Below, piece by piece: positions 11,581-26,037 of a stretch of DNA of 64,000 nucleotides; within the stretch, counting starts at the first letter, position 1; each line of letters starts with the position of its first letter. The notes below the pieces were generated by a model. That model had not been told where the DNA came from and searched no databases. It saw nothing but the letters and a program-made list of their open reading frames with translations. Source of the stretch: Pseudarthrobacter sp. Fe7 (GTDB lineage Bacteria; Actinomycetota; Actinomycetes; Actinomycetales; Micrococcaceae); contig CP099977.1 in the NCBI GenBank assembly GCA_024372495.1, positions 2,604,001 through 2,668,000 on the forward strand, given 5' to 3'. The position numbers were made by a program, and so were the translations under genes.

Positions 11581-12921
11581 TGGCAGGCAACACCGGAACG
11601 TACCTCATCCAGGGCGCCGCCATCCTGGGCGCCGACCCCACCGACCTGCTGGTCCGGGACGGCATCATCGCCGAGATCGGCCATGGCCTGTCCGCTGACG
11701 GTGCCACCGTCATCGACGCCGCCGGCCTGGTGGCCCTGCCCGGCATGGTGGACGTCCACACCCACCTGCGCGAACCCGGCCGCGAGGACGCCGAGACCGT
11801 GGAGACCGGCACCCGCGCTGCCGCGCTGGGCGGCTACACCGCCGTCCATGCCATGGCCAACAGCACCCCGGTGGCCGACACCGCCGGCGTCGTGGAACAG
11901 GTCTACACCCTGGGCCAGACCGCAGGCTGGGTGGATGTGCGCCCGGTCGGCGCCGTCACGGTCGGCCTCGCAGGGGAGCGGCTCGCCGAGGCTCGGCGCC
12001 ATGGCCGATTCCCGCGCCCGGGTCCGGATGTTCTCCGACGACGGCATCTGCGTCCACGACCCCGTGCTGATGCGCCGCGCGCTGGAATACGTCAAAGCGT
12101 TCGACGGCGTGGTGGCCCAGCACGCGCAGGAACCGCGCCTCACCGCCGGGGCCCAGATGAACGAGGGCGACGTCTCCGCTGTCCTGGGCCTCACCGGCTG
12201 GCCCGCCGTTGCCGAGGAAAGCATCATTGCCCGCGACGTCCTCCTGGCCCAGCACGTGGGCTCCCGCCTCCACGTGTGCCACGTGTCCACGGCAGGGTCG
12301 GTGGAGATCATCCGCTGGGCCAAGGAACGCGGCATCGACGTCACCGCCGAGGTCACCCCGCACCACCTGCTGCTGACCGATGACCTGGTCCGCAGCTACG
12401 ACCCCGTCTTCAAGGTCAACCCGCCGCTGCGCACCGATGCGGACGTCCAGGCATTGCGCGCAGGCCTGGCAGACGGCACGATCGACGTTGTGGGTACCGA
12501 CCATGCGCCGCACCCCAGCGAGCACAAGGAATGCGAGTGGGCGCAGGCAGCCATGGGCATGACCGGACTTGAAACTGCCCTGTCCGTGGTCCAGCACGCC
12601 ATGATCGACACCGGCCTGATGACGTGGGCCGACTTCGCCCGGGTCACGTCCACCGCGGCCGCGAAGATCGGCCGGCTGAGCGACCAGGGGCGCCCCGTCG
12701 AGGCCGGCGAACCGGCCAACCTCATCCTGGTGGATCCGGCCGCGCGCTGGACGGTTGACCCCTTCCAGATGGCCACCATGGGCCGCAACTCGCCGTTCAA
12801 GGGCAGGGAACTTCCGGGCAAGGTGGTGGCCACGTTCTTCAGGGGGCACCCCACCGTCCTCGACGGCGCGCTCAACACGCCACACCCGGACGCCGCCGCA
12901 ACCCCGGCAGGCGCTGCCTGA
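11580..12921 (+). CDS. pyrC: Dihydroorotase (frameshifted)
   Basis: Zinc amidohydrolase cyclising carbamoyl aspartate to dihydroorotate. [10 protein letters not shown] carries the HxH zinc ligands; [18 protein letters not shown] and GTDHAPHP contain the remaining His/Asp ligands. This is class I dihydroorotase. An extra G at 11990-11991 (GAGCTC read as GAGGCTC) breaks the frame; repaired length 446. The start overlaps the pyrB stop and the stop overlaps the next ATG. Confidence 0.94.
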
Positions 12922-13439
12922 TGGACAGGATCCTTCCCGGACTTGCCATGCTGGCGGTGGTCGCCGTCGTGTTTGTCCTCCTCGCCGTAGGCTGGCGCAA
13001 CCGCCTGAGGCGCCAGTCCGACGTCGAACAACTGCCCCCGGTGCCTGCCGCGCCCGGTGAGCCAACCGCCGCTGCCGACGGGCAGTATGTGGCCACTACA
13101 ACGGCCGGTGACTGGCTTGACCGGATCGCGGTGCACGGGCTGGGCATCCGCACCAATTCCACCCTTGAGGTCTACCCGCACGGGGTGCTCTATGGGCGGT
13201 CCGGTGCCCCTGCCCTGTACATTCCGGCTTCGTCCATGACCGGTGTCCGGCAGGACAGCGGGATGGCGGGTAAGTTCGTTGAGAAGGGCGGTCTCCTGGT
13301 GCTGGCATGGACGCTCGGCGCGCATGAGCTGGACACCGGCTTCCGCACCCGCCGCGCCGCGGACAAGGACGTGCTCTACCAGGCCCTTCAGGATTTGATT
13401 TCGTCAGCCCCAGCGGCTGGTGCCACCAGTGGAAAGTAA
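12921..13439 (+). CDS. Membrane-anchored PH-like protein inside the pyr operon
   Basis: 172 residues with one N-terminal transmembrane helix (about 5-25), a short Pro/Ala-rich spacer, then a domain of about 120 residues that is mostly beta. Recognisable segments are [17 protein letters not shown] and [21 protein letters not shown]. Its layout resembles the bacterial PH-like domain proteins found between pyrC and carA in other actinobacteria. No catalytic motif is visible. Start and stop are packed between pyrC and carA, implying co-transcription. Function unknown. Confidence 0.75.
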   Translation: MDRILPGLAMLAVVAVVFVLLAVGWRNRLRRQSDVEQLPPVPAAPGEPTAAADGQYVATTTAGDWLDRIAVHGLGIRTNSTLEVYPHGVLYGRSGAPALYIPASSMTGVRQDSGMAGKFVEKGGLLVLAWTLGAHELDTGFRTRRAADKDVLYQALQDLISSAPAAGATSGK

Positions 13440-13443
13440 GACA

Positions 13444-14672
13444 GTGAAAGCGAATACATTGACAGCAACCACCTCCGCTCCAGTATCGGCCCCAGCTGCG
13501 CTGGTTCTCGAAGACGGGCGCATTTTCCGCGGCACCAGCTACGGTGCCACCGGCACCGCCCTGGGCGAGGCCGTTTTCGCCACCGGCATGACCGGCTACC
13601 AGGAGACCATCACCGATCCGTCCTACGCCCGCCAACTGGTGGTGCAGACGGCCCCGCACATCGGCAACACCGGTGTGAACAATGACGACGCCGAGTCCCG
13701 GCGCATCTGGGTGGCCGGCTACATCGTCCGCGACGCCGCGCGCCGGCCCTCCAACTGGCGCTCCGAGCGGTCGCTGGACGAGGAACTGGTGGCCCAGGGC
13801 ATCGTCGGCATCCAGGGCGTTGACACCCGTGCCATCACCCGGCACCTGCGTGAGCACAAGACCATGCGCGCCGGTATCTTCTCCGGCGAGGCGGCACAGG
13901 CCACGGACAAGGAACTGATCGATTCCGTCCTGGCCAGCGCGCCCATGGAGGGTTCGCGCCTGGCCGAGGAAGTCAGCGTCGACGAAGCCTACGTTGTGGA
14001 ACCCAAGGACCACGGCTGGGAGGGTGAACCCCGCTTCAGCATTGCGGCGATCGACCTCGGCATCAAGGCCATGACCCCGGTCCGGTTCGCCGAGCGCGGC
14101 GTGCGCGTCCACGTGCTCCCGGCAACGGCCACCCTCGAGGACGTCAAGGCAGTGAACCCGGACGGCTTCTTCATGTCCAACGGCCCCGGCGACCCCGCCA
14201 CCGCCGACGCCCAGGTGAAGCTGCTGCGCTCAGTCCTGGACGAGAAGCTGCCCTACTTCGGCATCTGCTTCGGCAACCAGATCCTCGGCCGCGCCCTGGG
14301 CTTTGGCACCTACAAGCTCCGGTATGGCCACCGCGGCATCAACCAGCCCGTGATGGACCGCCGCACCGGCAAGGTGGAGATCACCTCCCAGAACCACGGC
14401 TTCGCCGTGGACGCCCCGCTCGACGGTGCCACCGAGGCGCCGGAGGCACGCTACGGCCGGGTGGAAGTCAGCCACATCAGCCTGAACGACGACGTCGTGG
14501 AAGGCCTTGCCTGCCTCGACATCCCGGCGTTCTCCGTGCAGTACCACCCCGAGGCAGCGGCCGGCCCGCACGACGCCGCTTACCTGTTCGACCGGTTCAT
14601 CGACCTTATGGGCGACGCCAAGAACGCTGACACCAAGACCGCCACCGACAACAAGACCGAGGACAAGAAGTA

Positions 14673-14673
<1 letters not shown>
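13444..14673 (+). CDS. carA: Carbamoyl-phosphate synthase small chain
   Basis: Glutamine amidotransferase subunit feeding ammonia to CarB. The N-terminal domain starts [16 protein letters not shown]; the class I amidotransferase core has [15 protein letters not shown] with the catalytic Cys, and the His/Glu pair in [15 protein letters not shown] at 13444 preceded by GGAAAGTAAGACA is the chosen start; a TTG at 13459 is an alternative. About 409 residues, with a Lys/Asp-rich C-terminal tail of about 15 residues. TAATG overlap with carB. Confidence 0.95.
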
Positions 14674-17980
<3,307 letters not shown>

Positions 17981-17988
<8 letters not shown>

Positions 17989-18841
17989 GCAGGTGCAACG
18001 CGCCGGCCGGGAGTCCTTCGGCGCCCGGCTTGGCGCCGCCATGGCGGCCCGCGGCCCGCTCTGCGTGGGCATCGATCCACACCCGGCCCTGCTGAGAAGC
18101 TGGGGACTGGACGACGACGCCGCGGGGCTTCGGCGTTTCTCGCTGACCGTCCTGGAGGCAGTGGCACCGCTCGCTGCCGCGGTGAAGCCCCAAGTGGCGC
18201 TTTACGAGCGCCACGGTTCCGCCGGCATCGCGGTGCTGGAGGAGGTCCTGGCGGAGTCGCGCGACCAATCAGTATTGACCATCGCAGACGCCAAGCGCGG
18301 GGACATCGGCTCCACCATGGCCGCCTACGCCGATGCGTGGCTCCGGGACGACTCCCCGCTGGCGGCGGATTCCGTCACCCTGAGCCCGTATCTCGGCTTC
18401 GAGTCACTGCGCCCGGCGCTGGACCTGGCCGCGGAAACCGGGCGCGGGGTGTTCGTCCTTGCCCTGACGTCCAACCCTGAGGGTGCCTCCGTCCAGCACG
18501 TCGGTGGAAAAGACTCCGTCGCCCGCAGGATTACCCTTGCGGCGGCAGCGGAGAACTCCCGGTACACGGGAAACCTGGGATCCGTGGGCCTGGTTGTGGG
18601 CGCCACCGTGGGAAGTGCCCTGGCCGACCTGGAACTGGACCTGGCGGCCGTCCGCGGTCCTATCCTGGCGCCCGGGCTGGGGGCGCAGGGTGCAACCCCT
18701 GCGGACCTGAGGACCACCTTTGGGGATGCGTACCCGTTGGTGCTGGGAACGTCCAGCCGCGACATCCTGTCGGCGGGGCCGGAAGCCAGGGGACTGCGCG
18801 AGGCCGCACTGCGGACGCTGGACGGGCTCCGGGGCAGATAG
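17981..18841 (+). CDS. pyrF: Orotidine 5'-phosphate decarboxylase, type 2
   Basis: Decarboxylates OMP to [15 protein letters not shown] and [18 protein letters not shown] hold the Asp-Lys-Asp catalytic array; the overall length (286) and [12 protein letters not shown] block fit the longer type 2 enzyme. ATG at 17981 overlaps the end of carB by eight bases. Last gene of the pyrimidine operon; pyrD and pyrE are not in this window. Intact. Confidence 0.94.
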
Positions 18842-18952
18842 CCCGGCAATTGTCCGGATGCATTGATTCGGGCTGCACCAGAGGGTAGTTTCAGGACAGG
18901 TCCAAGGGCGGCCGCCCTTGGATGAAATCCGCCGACTCCGGGGGTGTCCGTG

Positions 18953-19271
18953 ATGGTCCTGCGACCTTTATCAGCGTCTGAACGGGCCGACGCCCTGGGC
19001 AAGGCGGCAGCAGCCAGGGCAACCCGTGCCGCTGCCAAGGAGAGCCTCCGGAACGGGGACAGGTCCGCGGCGGACATCATCAGCTCCGCGCTGGAGGATG
19101 ACGCGCTGGCCAGGATGAGGGTCTCAGAACTGCTCGAAGCCCTCCCCGGCATCGGAAAGGTGCGGGCCGCCGCCATCATGCAGCAGGCTCGGTATTGCCA
19201 CCTCCCGCAGGGTCCGCGGCCTGGGCGTCCACCAGCGGCGGGCGCTGGTAGATTTTATAGACGAGCATTGA
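18953..19271 (+). CDS. mihF: Actinobacterial integration host factor mIHF (frameshifted)
   Basis: Small nucleoid-associated DNA-binding protein specific to actinobacteria, essential in mycobacteria and unrelated in sequence to enteric IHF. The N-terminal basic helix [15 protein letters not shown] is followed by a helix-two-turns-helix core, [19 protein letters not shown] then [13 protein letters not shown]. An extra G at 19186-19187 (CAGCTC read as CAGGCTC) breaks the frame inside the core; repaired it runs to the TGA at 19269-19271 (105 residues). An in-frame GTG at 18944 is also possible. Confidence 0.9.
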
Positions 19272-19315
19272 GGCAGGCGGCGCCTGCCTTCCCCCAACCG
19301 CGGCAAAAGGAATAC

Positions 19316-19908
19316 GTGAGCAAGAAACCGGGACTGACAGTCCTCGCAGGTCCGACGGCTGTTGGCAAAGGCACCGTGTCCACCTTCATCCGGGACAACT
19401 ACCCGGAGGTTTGGCTTTCGGTCTCAGCCACTACGCGGGCGCCCCGGCCGGGGAGGTGGACGGCGTCCACTACTTCTTCAAGACCAAGGAAGAGTTCGAC
19501 CAGCTCATCGCCGATGGTGAGCTTCTGGAGTGGGCCGTCGTGCACGGCCAGAACACCTACGGCACCCTGAAGAGCACCGTGAACGGCGCCATTGCGGACG
19601 GCCGTTCCGTGCTGCTGGAGATCGACCTCCAGGGTGCACGGCAAGTCAAAGCTGCCGTTCCGGACGCCCAGTTCGTCTTCCTCGCCCCGCCCACTTGGGA
19701 TGAGATGGTCCGCCGGCTGGTGGGCCGGGGGACCGAAACATCCGAAGAACAGCAGCGGCGCCTGGAAACCGCTAAACTGGAACTTGCTGCTGAACCGGAG
19801 TTCGACCACACCGTCATCAACGACGACGTCCGCCGGGCAGCGGACGAGCTTGTTTCACTCATGGGGCTGACACCGCATCCACACCTGCCGGAACCGTCAG
19901 CCCGCTAG
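19316..19908 (+). CDS. gmk: Guanylate kinase (frameshifted)
   Basis: Phosphorylates GMP to GDP. The P-loop [10 protein letters not shown] is near the N-terminus, then the GMP-binding [17 protein letters not shown] block. The frame breaks at 19450-19453, where a G4 run should be G5; downstream [20 protein letters not shown] residues continue to the end. GTG start at 19316 after AAAAGGAATAC. Repaired length 197. Sits in the conserved mihF-gmk-rpoZ order. Confidence 0.94.
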
Positions 19909-19923
19909 GAATTTGGAGAATTC

Positions 19924-20184
19924 GTGTCCACGAACCTTGAAGGCATCATCAACCCGCCGATCGACGATCTGCTGAAGGTAGCTGATTCCAAGTACGGCCT
20001 GGTGATCTTCGGTGCCAAGCGCGCTCGTCAGATCAACGCTTACTACGCCCAGCTGCACGAGGGCCTGTTCGAATATGTCGGCCCACTGGTTGACACCAAA
20101 CTGAACGAAAAGTCGCTGTCGATCGCACTGCGCGAGATCAACGAGGGCAAGCTGGTTTCCACGCCGATCGAAGCCGCAGAGTAA
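19924..20184 (+). CDS. rpoZ: RNA polymerase omega subunit
   Basis: Aids assembly of the beta' subunit and contributes to (p)ppGpp response in some bacteria. 86 residues; [31 protein letters not shown] is the conserved helix pair, and [10 protein letters not shown] the C-terminal motif. GTG start preceded by AGGAATTTGGAGAATTC. Intact, 15 bases after gmk. Confidence 0.95.
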   Translation: MSTNLEGIINPPIDDLLKVADSKYGLVIFGAKRARQINAYYAQLHEGLFEYVGPLVDTKLNEKSLSIALREINEGKLVSTPIEAAE

Positions 20185-20222
20185 TCCTGCCGCTGAACTG
20201 ACTTGCTGTTGACGGAGGTCAC

Positions 20223-21461
20223 GTGCGCATAGTCCTCGGAGTCGGGGGAGGGATTGCCGCCTACAAGGTGGCATCGCTCCTCCGGCTTTTTACTGAAGCC
20301 GGCCATGACGTCACGGTGATTCCCACTGAGGCATCCACCCGCTTCATCGGTACCGCTACTTGGGAAGCCCTGTCCGGGAATCCGGTCAGCAACAGCGTTT
20401 TCGATGACGTGCACCTGGTCAACCACGTCCGGCTGGGCCATGAGGCCGACCTTGTGGTTGTTGCGCCGGCCACGGCCGACCTCCTGGCAAAGGCTGCTTC
20501 CGGCCAGGCCGGGGACCTGCTGACCAACACGCTGCTCATGGCGCATGGCCCTGTGTTGTTCGCCCCCGCGATGCATACGGAAATGTGGCAGCACGCCGCG
20601 ACCCGCGCCAACGTTGAAACGCTCCGCGGGCGGGGTGTTGCCGTCCTGGAACCGGCCTCGGGCAGGCTGACGGGTGCAGACTCCGGACCGGGCAGGCTCC
20701 CGGAACCGCAGGTTATTTTCGACGCCGCCATGGCGCTGGTCCAGGGACAGACCGATTACCAGCTGCCCCTTGCCGGCCGCACCGTGACCATCAGCGCCGG
20801 CGGCACCCGCGAACCGTTGGATCCCGTACGTTTCCTCGGCAACCGGTCCTCCGGCAAACAGGGCGTGGCACTGGCGGTCGCCGCCCGGAACGCCGGCGCT
20901 ACCGTGCGGTTGCTGGCGGCCCACATGGACGTTCCGCCCCCGGCTGGCGTGGAGGTGGTCCGCGTGGAGACAGCCCTGCAACTCCGGGAAGCTGCGCTGG
21001 ATGCCGGCGCCGGGTCCGACGTCGTCATTATGTCCGCGGCCGTGGCCGACTTCCGCCCGGCCGAAGTCTCGGACACCAAGATCAAGAAGCGCGACGACAC
21101 CGCCGATCCCGTCATCACCCTGGTCCGAAACCCGGACATCCTGCAGGAGCTCGTACAGCAGCGCAACGCGGGTGCAGCAGGAGCCGGGCAACTCATCGTC
21201 GGCTTCGCCGCGGAGACCGGGGACAGCCAGGGCAACGTCCTGGCCTACGCAGAGGCGAAACTGCGGCGGAAAGGCTGCGATCTGCTGGTGGTCAACCACG
21301 TGGGGACGGACAAGGTCTTCGGGCAGGATTCAAACTCTGTCGTCATCCTCTCGCGCTCCGGCTCCGAACCACAGGAGGCATCGGGAACCAAGACCGAGGT
21401 TTCGGAAGCCATCATCACCCGCATCAGCTTTGAACTAAACCACGTTTCGCCCATGGCCTGA
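20223..21461 (+). CDS. coaBC: Bifunctional phosphopantothenoylcysteine decarboxylase / synthase
   Basis: Two consecutive steps of coenzyme A synthesis. The N-terminal flavoprotein (CoaC) has GVGGGIAAYKVASLLR, the His of DVHLVNHVRLG, PATADLLAKAA and APAMHTEMW; the C-terminal CoaB begins at about residue 185 with TISAGGTREPLDPVRFLGNRSSGKQG and carries the lysine-rich KIKKRDD motif. 412 residues, intact. GTG start 38 bases after rpoZ. Confidence 0.95.
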   Translation: MRIVLGVGGGIAAYKVASLLRLFTEAGHDVTVIPTEASTRFIGTATWEALSGNPVSNSVFDDVHLVNHVRLGHEADLVVVAPATADLLAKAASGQAGDLLTNTLLMAHGPVLFAPAMHTEMWQHAATRANVETLRGRGVAVLEPASGRLTGADSGPGRLPEPQVIFDAAMALVQGQTDYQLPLAGRTVTISAGGTREPLDPVRFLGNRSSGKQGVALAVAARNAGATVRLLAAHMDVPPPAGVEVVRVETALQLREAALDAGAGSDVVIMSAAVADFRPAEVSDTKIKKRDDTADPVITLVRNPDILQELVQQRNAGAAGAGQLIVGFAAETGDSQGNVLAYAEAKLRRKGCDLLVVNHVGTDKVFGQDSNSVVILSRSGSEPQEASGTKTEVSEAIITRISFELNHVSPMA

Positions 21462-21537
21462 GTGTTCCCTGCCACGTTCGCTTAGCACTGGGACATCCCG
21501 CGCCGGGCGCCCCGACTCCAACCAGTAAGGTAGTTGA

Positions 21538-22773
21538 GTGACTTTACCGCTGCACATTCCCCAGACCCATGGGGCCACGCCCTCCGCGCTCCGGCTTTTC
21601 ACCTCCGAGTCGGTCACCGAAGGCCACCCGGACAAGATCTGCGACCAGATCAGTGACGCCATCCTGGACGCGCTGCTGTCCGCTGATCCCGAGTCCCGCG
21701 TGGCCGTGGAGACCATGGCCACCACTGGCCTGGTGCACGTGGCCGGCGAAGTCACCACCGATGCCTACGTTGAAATCCCGCAAATTGTCCGCGAAACCAT
21801 CCTGGGAATCGGCTACGACTCCTCGGCCAACGGTTTCGACGGTGCCCGTTGCGGCGTGTCCGTCTCCATCGGGCAGCAGTCGAACGACATCGCCGGCGGC
21901 GTCTTCAATTCGCTTGAGGCACGCGAGGGCCGCCAGGAGGACGACTACGACCTCCAGGGCGCGGGCGACCAGGGCCTGATGTTCGGCTACGCCAGCGACG
22001 AGACCCCGTCCTACATGCCCACCCCCATCTGGCTGGCCCACCGGCTTTCCGAACGTCTCACCGACGTCCGCAAGACCGGCCAGCTGCCCTACCTCCGGCC
22101 GGACGGCAAGACCCAGGTCACAGTCGGCTACGACAAAGACGTCCCCGTCTCCGTCGAAACCGTTGTGATTTCCAGCCAGCACGCCGAGGGGGCCAGCCTG
22201 GAGCAGCTGCGCGCAGACCTCGCCGCCATCGTCATCGAACCTGTCCTGGCCGTTGCCAACCTGGACATCTCCCGCGCCGCGAACATCCTCAACCCTGCCG
22301 GCGAGTTCGTCATCGGCGGCCCTGTGGGTGACGCCGGCCTCACCGGCCGCAAGATCATCGTCGACACCTACGGCGGCATGGCACGCCATGGCGGCGGTGC
22401 GTTCTCCGGCAAGGACCCGTCCAAGGTGGACCGCTCCGCCGCCTACGCCATGCGCTGGGTTGCCAAGAACGTGGTGGCCGCGGGTCTGGCCAAGCGCGCC
22501 GAAATCCAGATCGCCTACGCCATCGGCCAGGCCCGGCCCGTGGGAACCTACGTGGAAACGTTCGGCACCGAGACCGTCGATCCTGCCCGGATCAGCGAAG
22601 CTATCGCGGAAATCTTCGACCTCCGTCCCCGTGCCATCATCGACGCCCTCGACCTGAAGCGGCCCATCTACGCCAAGACCGCTGCCCACGGGCACTTCGG
22701 CCGCGACGACCCCGACTTCACGTGGGAGCGCCTGGACCGGGTTGACGACCTGAAGGCCTTCTTCAACGCCTAG
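21538..22773 (+). CDS. metK: S-adenosylmethionine synthetase
   Basis: Makes SAM from methionine and [24 protein letters not shown] is the ATP/metal block, [12 protein letters not shown] the signature hexapeptide region, and [19 protein letters not shown] the P-loop-like lysine segment. 411 residues, intact. GTG start; the 76-base gap from coaBC is too short for a SAM riboswitch and shows none. Confidence 0.96.
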   Translation: MTLPLHIPQTHGATPSALRLFTSESVTEGHPDKICDQISDAILDALLSADPESRVAVETMATTGLVHVAGEVTTDAYVEIPQIVRETILGIGYDSSANGFDGARCGVSVSIGQQSNDIAGGVFNSLEAREGRQEDDYDLQGAGDQGLMFGYASDETPSYMPTPIWLAHRLSERLTDVRKTGQLPYLRPDGKTQVTVGYDKDVPVSVETVVISSQHAEGASLEQLRADLAAIVIEPVLAVANLDISRAANILNPAGEFVIGGPVGDAGLTGRKIIVDTYGGMARHGGGAFSGKDPSKVDRSAAYAMRWVAKNVVAAGLAKRAEIQIAYAIGQARPVGTYVETFGTETVDPARISEAIAEIFDLRPRAIIDALDLKRPIYAKTAAHGHFGRDDPDFTWERLDRVDDLKAFFNA

Positions 22774-22877
22774 CGGCACTCCTGCCGGAGGCCCAATGAC
22801 GCAGGCTGAAGACCAATGTCAGTGCCCGGTGCTTGGCTGTCCATGTCCAACCCGGTTGCTGAACGGAGGTAGCCCCC

Positions 22878-24961
22878 GTGGGTGCTGAGAGTTCTGTGCA
22901 GCCCTCCCTGCTGCAGGGCTTCCCCGCGCGCCCGCTGCCCGGCAGTGTCGCTATGGCGGAGCAACTCCCCGTGGCCCGGGTCCTCGTCGAGTCCTCGCTG
23001 CCGCACCTGGACCGGCCCTTTGACTACGCAGTTCCCGTCGCGCTGGACCAGGCGGCCCAGCCGGGAGTCAGGGTCAAGGTCAAGTTCAACGGCCAGGACC
23101 TCAACGGCTTCCTTCTTGAACGGGTGGCGCAATCCGACGCCGGGCACACCCTGGTGCCCTTGGCCAAGGTGGTGTCCCCGGTTCCTGTCCTTACGCCCGC
23201 CGTCAGGGAGCTAGCCGTCGCCGTCGCTGCACGGTACGCCGGCACGGTCAGTGACGTGCTCCGCCTTGCAGTCCCGCCCCGGGTGGCAAGGCTGGAAAAG
23301 GACTATCCAGCATCGGTGGACCCGGTGGAAGCCGTGGACACCCCGGGCGTTCCCGGTACCGCCACCGCTCCAGCGTGGGCCGCCTACCGCACCGGTGCTG
23401 CGTTCCTGAAGCACCTGGCCGGCGGGGGCTCTCCGCGCGCAGTGGTCAATCCGCTACAGGGATACGGACCCGCCGGCTGGCCGAACCTGCTTGCCCAGGC
23501 TGCCGCTGCCGCCTGCGCCTCCGGCCGGGGCGCCCTGCTGGTGGTACCCGACTACCGGGACTTGGACCGGCTGGAGGAAGCGCTCAAGGACCTGGTGCCG
23601 GAGGAGGCGGTGGCCCGGCTCACGGCCGACGACGGTCCCACAACGCGGTACCGGAACTTCCTGCGCCTGCTGGCTGGCCGGGCCAGGATAGCCATCGGGA
23701 CGCGCTCGGCCGCCTTCGCGCCGGTACAGGACCTGGGGCTGGTTGCTTGCTGGGACGACGGCGACGACCTCCACATCGAACAGCGCGCACCGTATGCCCA
23801 CGCCCGGGAGGTACTGCTCCTGCGGGCAGGGCAGGAGGGTACGTCCTGCCTGCTTGCGGGGCATGCCCGCAGCACCGAGGTCCAGCGGCTGGTGGAGGCC
23901 GGCTGGGCAGTTCCGGTGGAAACCGAGCGTGCCACCGTCCGCAGGACGGTTCCCCGCGTGGTCAGCACTGCCGACAGCTTCGAACAGGGGCGGGACCCGC
24001 TGGCCACCATCGCACGGCTGCCGCACGCCGCGTGGCAGGCGGCTAAGGAAGGGCTCCAGCGTGGCCCCGTCCTGGTCCAGGTTGCCAGGGCAGGCTACGC
24101 ACCCTCGCTGGTGTGCGAAACATGCCGCGAACCTGCCCGCTGCCTGCATTGCCAGGGGCCCCTGGCGCTGGCCGGCACCTCCGCGTTGCCCCAGTGCCGC
24201 TGGTGTTCCACACCGGCCCCGGACTGGAAGTGTTCCCACTGCGGCGGCCACCGGCTTCGAAAAGGGGCCACCGGGGTCCTGCGCACCGCCGAAGAGCTTG
24301 GCCGCGCGTTTCCCGGCACCACCGTGATCACGTCCTCGGGGGACCAGGTGAAAGCCGCGGTCGGTGCGGGCAAGGCACTGGTGGTGGCAACGGTGGGGGC
24401 CGAACCTGTGGCGGACGGTGGGTATGCCGCCGCCCTCCTGCTGGACGGCGACTCCCTGTTGCGCCGGGAAACACTGCGCGCGGGCGAAGACACCCTGCGC
24501 CGCTGGTTCAACGCCGCCGCCCTGGTCCGCCCCGCTCCGGACAAAGGCCTGGTGGTGGTTACCGCCACGGACACCGCAGCTACCGGGGCGCTGTTGCGGT
24601 GGGATCCGGCCGGTTACGCCCAGCGGGAGCTGAGCCTGCGGATGGAACTCCAGCTTCCCCCGCGGTGCGCATTGCATCGGTGACGGGTCCCCGGGCCGCC
24701 GTCGAACACTACACGGGTGCGGTGGAAGCTGACCTTGCCGGCGCGGGAATCTCCGTGCGTGCCGCAGGTCCTGCGCCGCTGCTGCTCACGGCTCCGCCCT
24801 CCGGCAGGCGCTCAGCCGAGGACGTCCGGACCCTCTTGTTCTTTCCATACGGGCAGGCGGCCGCCGTCGTCCGCGTCCTGCGGGTCACCCGCGCCGCCGT
24901 GGCAGCGAAGCGTGCCACGGAGCCCGTTCAGCTGCGGCTGGACGGTGTTGATGTGCTTTAG
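22878..24961 (+). CDS. priA: PriA-like primosomal protein lacking helicase motifs (frameshifted)
   Basis: Homologue of replication-restart factor PriA (N'). The N-terminal DNA-binding domain VLVESSLPHLDRPFDYAVP and the zinc-binding insert (CETC, CLHC, CRWC, CSHC, residues about 413-455) are kept. The Walker A region reads GPAGWPNLLAQA with no GKT, and the DEAH position reads WDDGDD, so ATPase/helicase activity is unlikely; this degeneration is typical of actinobacterial PriA. The frame breaks at 24657-24661 (C5, expected C6), and the repaired protein has 694 residues. Its stop overlaps the stop of the opposing glycosyltransferase by four bases. Confidence 0.9.
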
Positions 24962-26037
24962 GCCCTGCGCCTTTTCGCCATGACCTCGTGGGCAGCATCC
25001 ACCAGTTGCCGCGCCGACTCATCCCAGCTGAACTCCGCCGCCCGGGCAGTGCAGCGGCGCGACAAGTCCTGCCAGTGCGCATCATCCTGCAGCTGTCCTA
25101 CGGCGGCAGCGAACTGTTCGGGCGACTCCGGATCCACGTAGAGTGCGGCGTCCGCCCCAACTTCGCGGAAGATGGGAATATCGCTGGCAACCACGGGCGT
25201 GCCCACCGCCATGGCCTCCACCAGGGGAAGCCCGTATCCTTCGGCACGCGACAGGCTCACCAGTGCCGTTGCCCGGCGCAAGAGCGCGTCATATTCCGCG
25301 TCCGTCACGCCGTTATGGAACACCACGGAGGCCCCCGCAGGGACAAGGCCCTCGAGTTCCGCCCGCCGCTCCGGCGTGATCCGGCTGAGGAGGTGCAGGG
25401 TGTAGCCAGGCAGCCCGGCCATGCCGGCGACCATGGTTTCCACGTTCTTGTAGGGCATGAAGGAACCCATGTAGATGATCGTTTTATCCGCTCCGACGGC
25501 GGGGTTGCGCGGTTCCTGCGCCGGCTGCGGGGCGTTGGCGATGATGCGCACGGGTCTGCGCGTCAGCCGGTATTTAGCCATCAATGCCTCGGTGGTCCGG
25601 CTGATCGTGGCCACGGTATCGGCCCGGTTAAGGAGCAGCCGCTGGGGCCAGAACGCCTTGTGGTAAAGGCGCCAGAGCAGCCGGACGGGGGCCGGCAGAA
25701 AGCCCGGGGGAGCGGGGTGCTCGTAGTAGATCAGGTCGTGCAGGGTCAGGATCAGCCCGTACTTCCGGCCCCAGGTGCCCATGGTCTGCATAGGGCAGAC
25801 CACCACGTCCGCCCCGATGGCGTTGACCTTCCGGGCAACGAACAGTTCCAGCGGCGAGAGCGGGCTGCTGATGAGCGTGTAAGGCACGTCCGGCAGCAGG
25901 GCGAGCTGCCGCTTGTCGGAGATCAGCATGGAGACGTCCGCGATCCTGGCCGTGGCGGCGATCAGGCTGGCTCCATAGCGGCTGATGCCGTCGTGATGGT
26001 CGGTGCGGGTAAAACGTGCATCAATGACGATTTTCAC
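24958..26037 (-). CDS. GT4-type glycosyltransferase
   Basis: 359-residue GT-B fold enzyme of the glycosyltransferase family 4 type. The C-terminal nucleotide-sugar half is clear: IIYMGSFMPYKNVETMV, then HNGVTDAEYDALLRRA, SRAEGYGLPLVEAMAVGTPVVAS with the EX7E motif, and IFREVGADAALY. The N-terminal half holds FTRTDHHDGISRYG and TLHDLIYYEHP. GTG start overlaps the stop of the upstream hydrolase, so it is the last gene of a three-gene minus-strand unit. Donor and acceptor are unknown. Intact. Confidence 0.85.
   Translation of the reverse strand: MKIVIDARFTRTDHHDGISRYGASLIAATARIADVSMLISDKRQLALLPDVPYTLISSPLSPLELFVARKVNAIGADVVVCPMQTMGTWGRKYGLILTLHDLIYYEHPAPPGFLPAPVRLLWRLYHKAFWPQRLLLNRADTVATISRTTEALMAKYRLTRRPVRIIANAPQPAQEPRNPAVGADKTIIYMGSFMPYKNVETMVAGMAGLPGYTLHLLSRITPERRAELEGLVPAGASVVFHNGVTDAEYDALLRRATALVSLSRAEGYGLPLVEAMAVGTPVVASDIPIFREVGADAALYVDPESPEQFAAAVGQLQDDAHWQDLSRRCTARAAEFSWDESARQLVDAAHEVMAKRRRA

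Noticed and set aside
21462..21537. SAM riboswitch upstream of metK
   Set aside because: The gap is only 76 bases and shows no SAM-aptamer-like pairing.
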